Of a DNA stretch of 64,000 nucleotides, positions 37,695 through 46,719 are shown piece after piece. The translations under genes were made by a program, and so were the position numbers. The notes beneath the pieces are model-generated. The model worked only from the letters and a program-made list of their open reading frames with translations, searched no databases and was not told where the DNA came from. Source of the stretch: Oceanobacter mangrovi (GTDB lineage: Bacteria > Pseudomonadota > Gammaproteobacteria > Pseudomonadales > Oceanobacteraceae). Position 1 is the first letter of the stretch. The number at the start of each line of letters is the position of its first letter. Location of the stretch: assembly GCF_019740315.1 (NCBI RefSeq), contig NZ_JAHXZR010000007.1:186001-250000 (forward strand), written 5' to 3'.

Positions 37695-37782
37695 GGGCGT
37701 GATCTGGCTGGTATAAAACGGGAGCGGAGTTTACCACAAAGACGGAAAACTCCGTCACCGCCAAGCGGAGTATCGGCGCAAC

Positions 37783-38205
37783 TCAAAGGCTGGCGTAAAA
37801 GCGCTCCAGCGCATATTCGGCTATTTCAAGATCCTGCACCGCCGTGCCACCGGCAACCCCCAGACCACCCACCACCTGATCGTCGATTACAATCGGCACA
37901 CCACCTTTAAACAGCGCCAGGCCACCGTTGAAGTTCTCAATGCCAGTCAATGGACGTGCCCGTACAACATCGCCAAAAGCACCACTTTCCGCACGGAACA
38001 AGGCGGCAGTAACGGCCTTGCGCTGACACACTTCAATGGAGCCCAGCGTTGCGCCATCCATGCGGGAAAATCCCAGTAAATGACCGCCACCATCAACCAC
38101 GGCCAGGTTGAAATTCACTCCCATGTCAGCAGCACGCGCTTCACACAAAGACAGAATCTGTTTGGTATCCGCGTTCGACAGAACAGCAACGTAGGAACGG
38201 GCCAT
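37783..38205 (-). CDS. GlcG/HbpS-family haem-binding-like protein
   Basis: A 140-aa protein of the GlcG/HbpS (DUF336) family. The family core is clear: NLAVVDGGGHLLGFSRMDGA (about 32-51), SIEVCQRKAVTAALFR and GGVPIVIDDQVVGGLGVAGGT. Streptomyces HbpS binds haem and signals oxidative stress. GlcG sits in glycolate operons. Neither role is supported by the neighbours here. No signal peptide is seen with the chosen start (ATG at 38203-38205, after AGGAG); the frame continues upstream but without similarity. Confidence 0.85.
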   Translation of the reverse strand: MARSYVAVLSNADTKQILSLCEARAADMGVNFNLAVVDGGGHLLGFSRMDGATLGSIEVCQRKAVTAALFRAESGAFGDVVRARPLTGIENFNGGLALFKGGVPIVIDDQVVGGLGVAGGTAVQDLEIAEYALERFYASL

Positions 38206-38372
38206 CGGTATTCTCCTGGAAAATCGGCAAAAGTCGCAGTGTGCCAAGCATTGCCCGACAGGCATAATCAAAAATCCGCAACGCTGAATTCGTTTCCAAG
38301 CCAGATTCAGAAAATACAGCACAAGAGAAGCAATACAGCGGGAATTTCACAGCATCTAACGGGTCTGCCCTG

Positions 38373-38654
38373 TAGGGGACATCTGTTTAATCCTGCACGG
38401 CTCTGCGCGAGTGTTGCCAGTGTTCAGAGCAAGGCGGCGAATGCAGCGAAATGCCAGACCTGTCCGGCCGAGTCTTTTCAAATTCGCCAACACAGCTCTG
38501 GGCGGTGGCAACTCGCGCCCTGCGGGGGCTGCCGGATGATTCCGACTCGGTGTCGCCGGTTTTTGACTTGACCCGTCAGGCCTGCAAACCGGCTTCGTGA
38601 TTCGAAACCATCCGGAAGCCCAGAGCGGGTACCGGATTAAATAAATGCCCCCTA
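38373..38654. repeat. 282-bp element with 33-bp terminal inverted repeats and nested fold-backs
   Basis: The left end (38373-38405, TAGGGGACATCTGTTTAATCC...CTCTG) is an imperfect inverted copy of the right end (38621-38654). Further inverted matches occur inside (about 38399-38440 against about 38479-38525), along with nested dyads around CCGGATG / CATCCGG and CCGGTTT / AAACCGG. No ORF is credible inside. It ends just before the ribosome site of the next gene. The layout recalls a miniature inverted-repeat or fold-back element, but no target duplication was confirmed. It fills most of the 38206-38687 intergenic stretch. Confidence 0.65.
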
Positions 38655-38687
38655 TACTTGCCGACTTCACCTGACAGGAGTTCAACC

Positions 38688-39626
38688 GTGGCCGGAGCCA
38701 GCCTGCTTACCCTTATCGACGACATCGCCACCCTGCTGGATGACGTCGCCACCATGACCAAGGTTGCCGCCCAGAAAACCGCTGGGGTACTTGGTGACGA
38801 TCTGGCCCTTAATGCCCAGCAAGTCGCAGGCGTGCGTGCCGAACGCGAATTGCCGGTCGTCTGGGCCGTGGCGCTCGGTTCGATCCGCAACAAGGCGATT
38901 CTGGTGCCCGCGGCGTTGTTGATCAGTGCCTTTATTCCCTGGCTGATTACACCAATGCTGATGCTCGGCGGTGCCTTTCTGTGTTTCGAAGGGGCTGAAA
39001 AACTGCTCCACGCCATCCTCCATCGTGGCCAGAAAAACACCGATCACAGTCAGATTCAGGCGCTCGCCAACGACGAAATCGATCTGCTGGAATACGAGAA
39101 AAACAAGATCAAGGGCGCGATTCGCACCGACTTTATCCTGTCTGCCGAAATCATTGTGATCACGCTGGGGACGGTCTCAGACGCCACTTTCTGGGAACAA
39201 CTGGTGGTTCTGAGTGGTATTGCCGTACTGATGACCGCCTTTGTCTATGGTCTGGTCGGCGGTATCGTCAAGCTCGACGACGTCGGCCTGTACCTGAGCC
39301 GCAAGTCATCAGCCCTGCTGAAGTCCATTGGTAATGTCTTGGTCGCGGCTGCGCCCTGGCTGATGAAGGTGTTGTCTGTTTTGGGGACCGCCGCCATGTT
39401 TATGGTCGGCGGCGGTATTCTGGTGCATGGACTGCCGTGGATTCATCACCTGGTCCAGCACTCAGCGGAAACGGCCGAACAGGTGTCTCATCTGCCAGCA
39501 ATCAGCAGCATTCTTGGCGGCCTGGTGAATGTGTTACTCAATGCAGTGACTGGCATTATCGCTGGCGGCCTGCTGGCCTCAATCGCGCTGGGCGTTGCCA
39601 AACTGCGTGGCAAGCCTGCTCATTGA
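38688..39626 (+). CDS. DUF808 family membrane protein (YedI-like)
   Basis: A 312-aa inner-membrane protein of the DUF808/YedI family, function unknown. The start region [44 protein letters not shown] is typical. Hydrophobic helices lie at about 75-105, 155-200 and in the C-terminal third. GTG at 38688 is preferred because AGGAG sits 7 bases upstream and the family starts there. The gene follows the inverted-repeat element directly, so its promoter may lie in that element. It ends near a hairpin shared with the convergent J-domain gene. Confidence 0.9.
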   Translation: MAGASLLTLIDDIATLLDDVATMTKVAAQKTAGVLGDDLALNAQQVAGVRAERELPVVWAVALGSIRNKAILVPAALLISAFIPWLITPMLMLGGAFLCFEGAEKLLHAILHRGQKNTDHSQIQALANDEIDLLEYEKNKIKGAIRTDFILSAEIIVITLGTVSDATFWEQLVVLSGIAVLMTAFVYGLVGGIVKLDDVGLYLSRKSSALLKSIGNVLVAAAPWLMKVLSVLGTAAMFMVGGGILVHGLPWIHHLVQHSAETAEQVSHLPAISSILGGLVNVLLNAVTGIIAGGLLASIALGVAKLRGKPAH

Positions 39627-39652
39627 CCCCCTCCCCCTATTCAAGCAACCGG

Positions 39653-39678
39653 AGCCGTTGATGTTTTACTCAACGGCT
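39653..39678. terminator. Convergent hairpin between the DUF808 and J-domain genes
   Basis: The perfect 9-bp stem AGCCGTTGA / TCAACGGCT has an 8-base loop and lies between the stop codons of two convergent genes. T runs are short. Confidence 0.55.
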
Positions 39679-39715
39679 ACCTTTCGACTGCAGGCCCAAT
39701 TCTGCTGGCGGTTTT

Positions 39716-40942
39716 TCAGCTGCGCTCCACCACACTACTGCCACTGAAACGGTCATGCAGATAACGCCCATCCCGGATAAACAGATTCACAAAGATCAGC
39801 ACCTTGATCGCCACCAGACTCAGTAAAAACATCAACTGTCGCCAGAAAGCCTGCAATGGATTCATTCGTTTGCCTGATTTCGAAACCACTTTCAACCCCA
39901 GCAGGACCTGACCCGGACTACCCTGCATGGGTGACGCCTCCAACAAGGTTTTCAGAACCGGAAAGAGCCCAACCATAATCAGAATATTGATCAACACGTC
40001 TAGAGACGGTAACCACAGCGACATCAAAACCCCGTAGCCAATCAGATCCAGCGCTGTTGCCGCTACGCGGGTAAAATAATTACCAATCACCAATGGGCCC
40101 CGATGTTCTTTCTCAACCCGCCATCTCACTTTCTTTTGGGATCTGGCGGACATATCCCAGGAGGCAGAAGCCAGCACCACATTGATCACCGGCGCCAGAT
40201 AATCATAGTCCCAACGCTCTTCCAGCATCGGCAGCTGGCCCTGCCAATCGAACAGCTGGTCGAGATATTTCAGCGTCAGGCTGCGCTGTTCCAGCAACCG
40301 GCCATTGAGTTTATGCAGCCCCAGTAACTCTTCCAGCACATAAAGACCAAACCCCATTTTGTAATCCAGGTCATACAGGGCTTCCGAAGTTTCGAGAAAG
40401 CGCCAGTTTTCTGGTTGATCCTGCATCAAGGTTTTTTCCAAGGCTTCCTGCGTAGCAGCAAGCAACGTCAGTCGTGCTGCTCGGGAATCATCCTGGTGCT
40501 CTGGCACATAACGCTCTGATTCTGGTGTTTCCTCCCACTGCCAACCCATCTCCAGTGCTGGTACCGGGGCTGGCGAAGCATCAGGCTCCGTTGATAATGG
40601 CTGATCTATGTATTCCACAGACAAAGGCTCTGCCTGACGTTCGACATGCGTCTCAAGACCAGGAGCGCCGTCGTTACTGGCATCTTCCGTAACATCAGGC
40701 TCAGCCGATGGCATTTCAGCAGAGCTCTCTAACAAGGCTTCTGAGGGCGGGATTGCTGGCGGCTGCAAACCCGAACGCTGCTGTTTAGCCTCCGCCTGAC
40801 AGGCTTTATAGGCCTTGTGCAAGCGTGCAAAACCTTGCGGGTCTTCATCCGGCTTGTGAGATTTCAATAAACGGGCGTAAGCCTGTTTGACTGCTTTTAA
40901 ATCACTGCCGGGCGCTAACTCCAGTACTTGCCAATGATTCAT
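39716..40942 (-). CDS. J-domain protein with C-terminal RDD membrane domain (HscC partner)
   Basis: A 408-aa protein. It has an N-terminal J domain (about 1-50, NHWQVLELAPGSDLKAVKQAYARLLKSHKPDEDPQGFARL) with HKPD in place of the strict HPD tripeptide. A long acidic, Pro/Ser-rich linker follows (about 55-160), then a helical middle. The C-terminal RDD-type membrane domain (about 285-400) has GSPGQVLLGLKVVSKSGKRMNPLQAFWRQ. It lies immediately downstream of hscC (8-base gap). E. coli hscC likewise neighbours J-protein genes (djlB). The membrane domain would tether the Hsp70 to the inner membrane (inference). Confidence 0.85.
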   Translation of the reverse strand: MNHWQVLELAPGSDLKAVKQAYARLLKSHKPDEDPQGFARLHKAYKACQAEAKQQRSGLQPPAIPPSEALLESSAEMPSAEPDVTEDASNDGAPGLETHVERQAEPLSVEYIDQPLSTEPDASPAPVPALEMGWQWEETPESERYVPEHQDDSRAARLTLLAATQEALEKTLMQDQPENWRFLETSEALYDLDYKMGFGLYVLEELLGLHKLNGRLLEQRSLTLKYLDQLFDWQGQLPMLEERWDYDYLAPVINVVLASASWDMSARSQKKVRWRVEKEHRGPLVIGNYFTRVAATALDLIGYGVLMSLWLPSLDVLINILIMVGLFPVLKTLLEASPMQGSPGQVLLGLKVVSKSGKRMNPLQAFWRQLMFLLSLVAIKVLIFVNLFIRDGRYLHDRFSGSSVVERS

Positions 40943-40950
40943 TGCCGACC

Positions 40951-42651
40951 TCAGAAATATCGACCAGATTCGTACATATCGAGACGCTCAGACAACTGCT
41001 CCCGCAACTTGCGAATGTCGTTTAATTGCTGCCGCTCCAGCACAGCCTCAAACTGCGAAATCATTCGGCTGATGTACTCCCGTTCATCATCAAGAAGACT
41101 TTCATAAAGTCGTTCCGCACGCGCAATCAGTAGCCGATTCTCTTCGCTATCGCGGGGATGAAACTTGAGTTCCGACAGGCGCGCACGCGCCCTGGCAATC
41201 TCCTCTTCAGACAGCTGCCCCGGTGCATTAACAATCGCCTTACTGACTTTCTGGCCCGTAGAGGTAATCGTGACGTCGACTTCCAGCAAACCATTCATGT
41301 CATAGCTGAAACGAATCGTCGCACTTTCCTTGCCACGCGGTCCTCGTGGTACCGGCGCTTCCAATTCGCCCAGATAAACGTTGTTTTTTACCAGACGCGA
41401 CTCACCCTGATAAACACCAATCAAAATACGGGTCTGGTTATCTGCGGCAGTCCAAACCATTTTTTCAATACTGGTAGGAACGGTTGAATTACGCTCGATG
41501 ATTGGCATAAACAGCTGCCCCTGCTTGCCATCATGATCATGCTCATTGATGACGTCGGTTCCGAGGGAATAAGGGCACACGTCGGTCAGCACCACGTCAT
41601 CCAGATCCGAGTTCTTTTCCTTCAGCCCAGCCTGAATCGCAGTTCCCATGGCGACAACCAGGTCTGGATCGACGTTCGCGGCAGGCAGTCGTCCGAACAT
41701 ACGACTAACGAGCGATCGAATCGGCAGCATACGGGTCGAGCCGCCGACCAGTACCACTTCATCAATGTCATTCGGCTTCATTTCGCTATCACGCAGTGTT
41801 TTTTCCACCGGGTAGCGAATCCGTTGTAGCAAGGGAGCTATCAACTCTTCAAAACGGTCACGGGATAACAGCCAGTCCTGTTGCTGCTGGGGAAGACAGG
41901 GTTTAACCGCCACGGTCTGGTTACTGGCTAACGCATGTTTGGCGTCGTTGAGAATGCTGTAAAGATGTTGCTGCTGGCGGCTATCGAGATCAAACAACGT
42001 CAGGCCATTATCACGTAAATAATGTTCGACCAACGCTTTGGTAAAATCTTCACCGCCCAGAAAGTTGTCCCCCGACGAAGCATGCACCTCCAACACGCCG
42101 GCAAAATATTCCACCAGCGTGACGTCGAAAGTGCCGCCACCGAGATCCAGAATCAGAAAAGAGGTTGAATCATCAGCTTCATGCAATCCGTAAACCATGG
42201 CAGCTGCCGTCGGTTCATTAATCAGCCGTTCGACTTCCAGACCGGCAAGCTGGGCAGCCTGGCGGGTCGCCTTGCGTTGCAGGTCGTTGAAATAGGCAGG
42301 AACACTGATGACGGCCTGCTGCACAGGTTCATTCAGAAAGGCTTCCGCATCTTCCTTGAGGCTTTGCAGCACCAGCGAAGAGAGCTCGATGGGCGAAATT
42401 GATTTTTTACCAAGTCTGAATGTTTGCTGGCTTCCCATCGCCCGCTTGAACACGGCTACAGTCATGGCAGGGTGGCTGATCAAACGTTCGCGGGCGGTTT
42501 CACCAACCAGAATGTTACCGCCCTCATCAATCCCGACTACCGATGGCGTGAGGAATTTCCCCAGCCGATTGGGAACCATCACAGCCTGCCCCTGCTGCCA
42601 TACCGCACATGCGCTGTTCGTAGTCCCCAGATCAATCCCTATGATTGCCAT
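40951..42651 (-). CDS. hscC: Hsp70-family chaperone HscC
   Basis: A 566-aa Hsp70, shorter than DnaK, matching HscC. Nucleotide-binding motifs: [14 protein letters not shown] (4-17), [12 protein letters not shown] (about 142-153), [17 protein letters not shown] and [17 protein letters not shown]. The substrate domain begins near 375 ([10 protein letters not shown]). The C-terminal lid is truncated and ends with a helical, charged stretch, without the EEVD-like tail of cytosolic DnaK. It precedes the J-domain/RDD gene and probably works with it. The client set is unknown. Confidence 0.94.
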   Translation of the reverse strand: MAIIGIDLGTTNSACAVWQQGQAVMVPNRLGKFLTPSVVGIDEGGNILVGETARERLISHPAMTVAVFKRAMGSQQTFRLGKKSISPIELSSLVLQSLKEDAEAFLNEPVQQAVISVPAYFNDLQRKATRQAAQLAGLEVERLINEPTAAAMVYGLHEADDSTSFLILDLGGGTFDVTLVEYFAGVLEVHASSGDNFLGGEDFTKALVEHYLRDNGLTLFDLDSRQQQHLYSILNDAKHALASNQTVAVKPCLPQQQQDWLLSRDRFEELIAPLLQRIRYPVEKTLRDSEMKPNDIDEVVLVGGSTRMLPIRSLVSRMFGRLPAANVDPDLVVAMGTAIQAGLKEKNSDLDDVVLTDVCPYSLGTDVINEHDHDGKQGQLFMPIIERNSTVPTSIEKMVWTAADNQTRILIGVYQGESRLVKNNVYLGELEAPVPRGPRGKESATIRFSYDMNGLLEVDVTITSTGQKVSKAIVNAPGQLSEEEIARARARLSELKFHPRDSEENRLLIARAERLYESLLDDEREYISRMISQFEAVLERQQLNDIRKLREQLSERLDMYESGRYF

Positions 42652-42786
42652 TGCGTCATCCCTGCCGAAGTCGAAAGCCGGATTATGGCTAACTCAATCA
42701 AGCAGCAGAACAACTGCCGAACAGCGACTCCCAAAATTGAGAACTGCTACAAACAAGCACAAATTGAATGTAAGGATTGGTTTGTA

Positions 42787-43188
42787 TTACTCGCCAGCCA
42801 GCCGCAGATGTTGCTCCAGTTCCGAGCGAATCTCCGCTGGTACCGGCATCGATGATTTGCTGTTGTGGTCATAATGAATCATGACCGCCTTGCCTCGTGC
42901 AGCCAACTCACCGTCTTGCCAGGCTTCGTGACCAATGGTCATTGAGCTGTTGCCCAGTTTGAGCACAAAGGTGCGAATTTCCACCGGTTTGCCGTAAAAC
43001 AGCTCACCAACATAATCAACTTCGATACGGGCAATAATCAGCGGCCAGTTGTTGGGGTCCAGCTCGGGGGCAAACAGTTTAAAGATGGGGGTTCTGCCGG
43101 TTTCAAACCAGACTGGTAACACTGTGTTGTTGACGTGCCCCAGGGCATCGGTTTCAGAAAAACGCGGCTGACAAATTTCTGTCCACAT
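42787..43188 (-). CDS. Acyl-CoA thioesterase, 4HBT hot-dog family
   Basis: A 133-aa hot-dog-fold thioesterase. The family start pattern with catalytic Asp is clear: PRFSETDALGHVNNTVLPVWFETGR (about 8-32; Asp in ETDALGHVNN). It continues with IARIEVDYVGELFYGKPVEI and a GKAVMIHYD end. It hydrolyses acyl-CoA or aroyl-CoA esters. Neighbouring genes (LysR regulator and aldehyde dehydrogenase) do not settle the substrate. The ATG is preceded by a weak AAGGAAG-like site. Confidence 0.87.
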   Translation of the reverse strand: MWTEICQPRFSETDALGHVNNTVLPVWFETGRTPIFKLFAPELDPNNWPLIIARIEVDYVGELFYGKPVEIRTFVLKLGNSSMTIGHEAWQDGELAARGKAVMIHYDHNSKSSMPVPAEIRSELEQHLRLAGE

Positions 43189-43288
43189 AAATGACTTCCT
43201 TAAGACTTACTTATAGTTATAAGGGGTCATACTAACAGCAGTAGCAAAGAATTCAGTCGGGCCGTTAGTGAAAAACGGCGCAATTTCA

Positions 43289-44173
43289 TTAACCGGCACA
43301 GGAACGTAATAACGTCTGCCGGGCATGAGCGACCCGCAGCTGCCGCAAGGCGGAGTGCATCCAGACCAGATAATAAGTGAGTTCATGCGTGCCCACCGGC
43401 GACGGAATTTCCGCCAGCTCACCACGGGCAATCTGCTGTTTGCAGAGAAACTCCGGCATAACCGTCCAGCCAAACCCGGCTATCAACAAGCGGGTATGCG
43501 CTCGTAGCTCCCGGCTCACCATCGCCGGTACCAGATCTTTTGCGGCAATATGATTTTTCACCAGCCAGGGCTCAATCAAGGCCAGATCCAGGTTGTAGGC
43601 CAGCACCGGCTCAGCCGTCAGCGCCGAGGCAAAATCCTGCGCCTGCATCAGCTTATCCACCAGCGCCGGAGCCGCCACCGGTAACAAGCGGGTGGTATAG
43701 ATTTTTTCGCATTTGAGCCGTTCATCCAGCGTCGGCGAGGCTGAAATTCCCAGATCACAATGACCTTCCAACAGCATGCTGGTGATCATCTCGCCGTTGC
43801 CTGCGTGCATCCTCACCCGCATACCGGATTCCAGCAGGGGCAACAGCTTGTCGCTGAGAATCTCTGCCATAAAGTCCGCATGCCCAACAATTTGCAGCAC
43901 CCCGGAAATATCAATCGAACGGGCTCGAGCGGCTGACAGTGCCGCCTCGGCAGCATCCAGCTTGTCGCCAATGTCCCGGGCCAGTTCATCTGCCGCCGCC
44001 GTCGGTTCAACGCCACTGGCGCTGCGCTCAAACAGCGGCCGACCAATCGTCACCTCCAGCGCCGCGATATGCTGTGACGCGGCAGGTTGGGTCAGATTCA
44101 GTGAGCGGGCAGCACGGCTGATCGAACGCTGGCGATACACCTCAATAAAGGTGCGCATGCGGGTTAATGACAT
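43289..44173 (-). CDS. LysR-family transcriptional regulator
   Basis: A 294-aa regulator. The winged HTH is at the N-terminus (LTRMRTFIEVYRQRSISRAARSLNLTQPAASQHIAALE, about 3-41), followed by an effector-binding domain with two alpha/beta lobes. It is divergent from the aldehyde dehydrogenase gene, with 165 bases between, the classical LysR layout. It probably controls that operon and itself. The inducer is likely an aromatic aldehyde or acid, if the dehydrogenase and efflux genes downstream are its targets (inference). Confidence 0.92.
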   Translation of the reverse strand: MSLTRMRTFIEVYRQRSISRAARSLNLTQPAASQHIAALEVTIGRPLFERSASGVEPTAAADELARDIGDKLDAAEAALSAARARSIDISGVLQIVGHADFMAEILSDKLLPLLESGMRVRMHAGNGEMITSMLLEGHCDLGISASPTLDERLKCEKIYTTRLLPVAAPALVDKLMQAQDFASALTAEPVLAYNLDLALIEPWLVKNHIAAKDLVPAMVSRELRAHTRLLIAGFGWTVMPEFLCKQQIARGELAEIPSPVGTHELTYYLVWMHSALRQLRVAHARQTLLRSCAG

Positions 44174-44338
44174 GGAAAATCCTGTTGCTGTCGCTGGATC
44201 AGGCCAGGCCCATAAATTTATTTATAGCCAGACCAAAATAGCACTGTTACCAGTCCCGCCTCAATCATCCCTATCATCCGCTCAGTAACCAGGTTCGTGG
44301 CCACGACTTTTCCGAACTGTTTTTCACCGAGGCATTTT

Positions 44339-45775
44339 ATGACTTCTGCTACCCTTTCAAACGCCAGCGCAACGGCAACCGAACTGCAACAGGTATTGCA
44401 GCGGATGAAAAAGCAGCATCTGCAAGCAGGCCCTGCCAGTGCCGCGCTGCGCAAGGACCGACTGGCACGCAGCATCAAGCTGATTCGCGACAACCACAAG
44501 CAGCTGACCGCCGCTATGAGCGCCGACTTCGGTCATCGCAGTGCCTTCCACTCTGGCGCTGCCGATCTGGCTGGCACCATCCGTTTGCTGCAATACGCCA
44601 TCGACCATCTGGATGAATGGATGCAGGATGAGCACACCCCGGCACCGGCTGCGGGCATGGAAACCTATATTCGTTACCAGCCGCTCGGTGTTGTTGGCGT
44701 TATTAGCCCCTGGAACTTCCCGGTAAACCTGGCCTTTGGGCCTCTGGCCAACGTGTTTGCAGCCGGTAATACCGCCATGCTGAAACCCTCGGAATTAACC
44801 CCCAACACCTCTGAATTATTGGCCGAACTGATCGGTCGTTATTTTGATCCGGAAGAACTCAGCGTTGTGTTGGGGGATGCCGATATCGGCCAGTTGTTCA
44901 GTGCCCTGCCATTCGATCATCTGGTATTCACCGGCAGTACTGCTGTTGGCAAACACGTTATGAGGGCGGCCGCAACCAATCTGGTGCCAGTGACGCTGGA
45001 ACTGGGTGGCAAGTCGCCGGTACTGGTGGCACAGGACGGCAACCTCGACAAAGCCGTTGAGCGCACGCTCACCATCAAGACCTTTAACGCAGGTCAGATC
45101 TGCATTGCCCCGGATTACGTGCTGCTGGACGAGTCCCAGACACAGGCCTTCACCACCAGGGCACAAGCCTTTATCCAGCGCACCATGCCGACGATTCAGG
45201 ATAACCCGGACTACACCTCGATCATTAGCCCGCGCCATTACGAGCGGTTGATCAGCTTGCTGGAAGATGCCCGCACCAAAGGCGCTCACATCATTCCATT
45301 GGCACCGGACAATGAGCCCGCGTTTGATTCAACGACTCGCAAAATCGCGCCGCATCTGGTGATTGGCGTCAACGATGAGATGGCCATCATGCAGGAAGAA
45401 ATCTTTGGCCCGCTGTTGCCGATCAAGACCTATCAACAGCAGGCTGACGCCATTGATTACATCAATGCCCACGACCGTCCGTTAGCGGCCTACTATTTCG
45501 GCGAATCTGCTGCTGGCCAGCAATATTTTGTTGATCACACCACTTCCGGTGCAGTCGTCATCAATGACCTGATGACCCATGTCAGCATCGATGAATTACC
45601 ATTCGGCGGTGTTGGTCCATCCGGCATGGGCGCTTACCACGGCGTGCATGGTTTCCGCCGTTTCTCTCACGCAAAACCGGTGGTGAAACAGAGCGAACAG
45701 GCAGAATCCAACCTGCGCTTGCGGGCTCCGTATCAGGAAAAAGAAGCAGCACTGGCAGCGTTTTTTAACAGCTAA
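44339..45775 (+). CDS. Coniferyl aldehyde dehydrogenase-like aldehyde dehydrogenase
   Basis: A 478-aa NAD(P)-dependent aldehyde dehydrogenase. The catalytic Cys is in FNAGQICIAPDYVLL (about 252-266) and the general-base Glu in VTLELGGKSP (about 217-226). It has PWNFPVNLAFGPLANVFAAGN and FTGSTAVGK for cofactor binding. Overall pattern (short N-terminus, C-terminal GASHxx absent, ending YQEKEAALAAFFNS) is of the coniferyl-aldehyde/fatty-aldehyde group. The start is ATG at 44339; a longer frame exists. It is followed 38 bases later by an HlyD adaptor and DUF2955 protein, so the three may form one operon. Confidence 0.88.
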   Translation: MTSATLSNASATATELQQVLQRMKKQHLQAGPASAALRKDRLARSIKLIRDNHKQLTAAMSADFGHRSAFHSGAADLAGTIRLLQYAIDHLDEWMQDEHTPAPAAGMETYIRYQPLGVVGVISPWNFPVNLAFGPLANVFAAGNTAMLKPSELTPNTSELLAELIGRYFDPEELSVVLGDADIGQLFSALPFDHLVFTGSTAVGKHVMRAAATNLVPVTLELGGKSPVLVAQDGNLDKAVERTLTIKTFNAGQICIAPDYVLLDESQTQAFTTRAQAFIQRTMPTIQDNPDYTSIISPRHYERLISLLEDARTKGAHIIPLAPDNEPAFDSTTRKIAPHLVIGVNDEMAIMQEEIFGPLLPIKTYQQQADAIDYINAHDRPLAAYYFGESAAGQQYFVDHTTSGAVVINDLMTHVSIDELPFGGVGPSGMGAYHGVHGFRRFSHAKPVVKQSEQAESNLRLRAPYQEKEAALAAFFNS

Positions 45776-45813
45776 CGCCAGATTTTTCCCAGGCTCCCAA
45801 GCAACGAGGCTTT

Positions 45814-46719
45814 ATGAAACGAGATATTTACGCTTATCTAACGACTGCTATCTTGATAGCTGCCATCAGCTTCAGCCTGTTTCTGGTGATCAGTGATAAC
45901 CGTATTCCGTTCACTACCCAGGCAACGGTAAAAACCAGTGCTATCGAAGTGATTACAGAAGTTCAGGGCTATGTCGAAGCTGTAATGGTAACCGAGGGCC
46001 AGCCAGTCGAGTCTGGCACCCCATTGCTGCAAGTTGACCGCAGCCTTTACCAGCTTGCGGTCGACAAGGCGGTCGCCAGTCGCAACCAGGCTGACAGCCA
46101 ATTGCAGCAAAGCCAGCGTTATTTCAAACGGATGGAAGCCCTGCATCAGCGCGGCACCATCAGCAAGGAGCAGCTGGATGAAGCCGACAGTGCCCATCAA
46201 ACGGCAGCGGCCCAGTTGCAACAGGCGCAAGCGGCTTTGAAACAGGCTGAACGGGATCTCAACAATACACTGGTAGTCGCCAAACACGCTGGCACTGTCA
46301 CCAATCTGACTCTCAAGTCAGGCATGTACGTCACACCGGCATCCCCAGTCATCCACCTGATCGATAAAACCAGCAGCTGGATTGCCGCTGACTTTACCGA
46401 AAAGGGGCTGCCCGCGCTGACGCCCAACCGGGCGGTCAATATTGTCTACGACGCCGACCCTGCCCGCGTCCACCCCGGCCATATCGTTTCGGTGGATTCT
46501 GCCATTCTGTCAGGAATCACCAGCCCCGGCCAGCTGGCCAGTATCACAGATGAAACCCGTTGGATTCGTTCTCAGCAGAAAATCCGGGTACGAGTCGAAC
46601 CCGACACTCCAGTCGAACACCTGATAGCTGGCGGCCGTGCCAGTGTAATGGTTCGGGACAGCTACCATATCTCGGACATCTGGATGACCATCCTCAGCTG
46701 GATGCGTGTGGTGTACTGA
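45814..46719 (+). CDS. HlyD/EmrA-family periplasmic adaptor protein
   Basis: A 301-aa membrane-fusion protein. One N-terminal helix (about 8-27) is followed by a lipoyl/barrel half (VQGYVEAVMVTEGQPVESGTPLLQVD), an alpha-hairpin (about 82-150) with KRMEALHQRGTISKEQLDEA, and the second barrel half. It links an inner-membrane pump to the outer membrane. Its stop overlaps the start of the DUF2955 gene (TGATG), so they are coupled and likely work together. It resembles AaeA-type adaptors. Confidence 0.9.
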   Translation: MKRDIYAYLTTAILIAAISFSLFLVISDNRIPFTTQATVKTSAIEVITEVQGYVEAVMVTEGQPVESGTPLLQVDRSLYQLAVDKAVASRNQADSQLQQSQRYFKRMEALHQRGTISKEQLDEADSAHQTAAAQLQQAQAALKQAERDLNNTLVVAKHAGTVTNLTLKSGMYVTPASPVIHLIDKTSSWIAADFTEKGLPALTPNRAVNIVYDADPARVHPGHIVSVDSAILSGITSPGQLASITDETRWIRSQQKIRVRVEPDTPVEHLIAGGRASVMVRDSYHISDIWMTILSWMRVVY

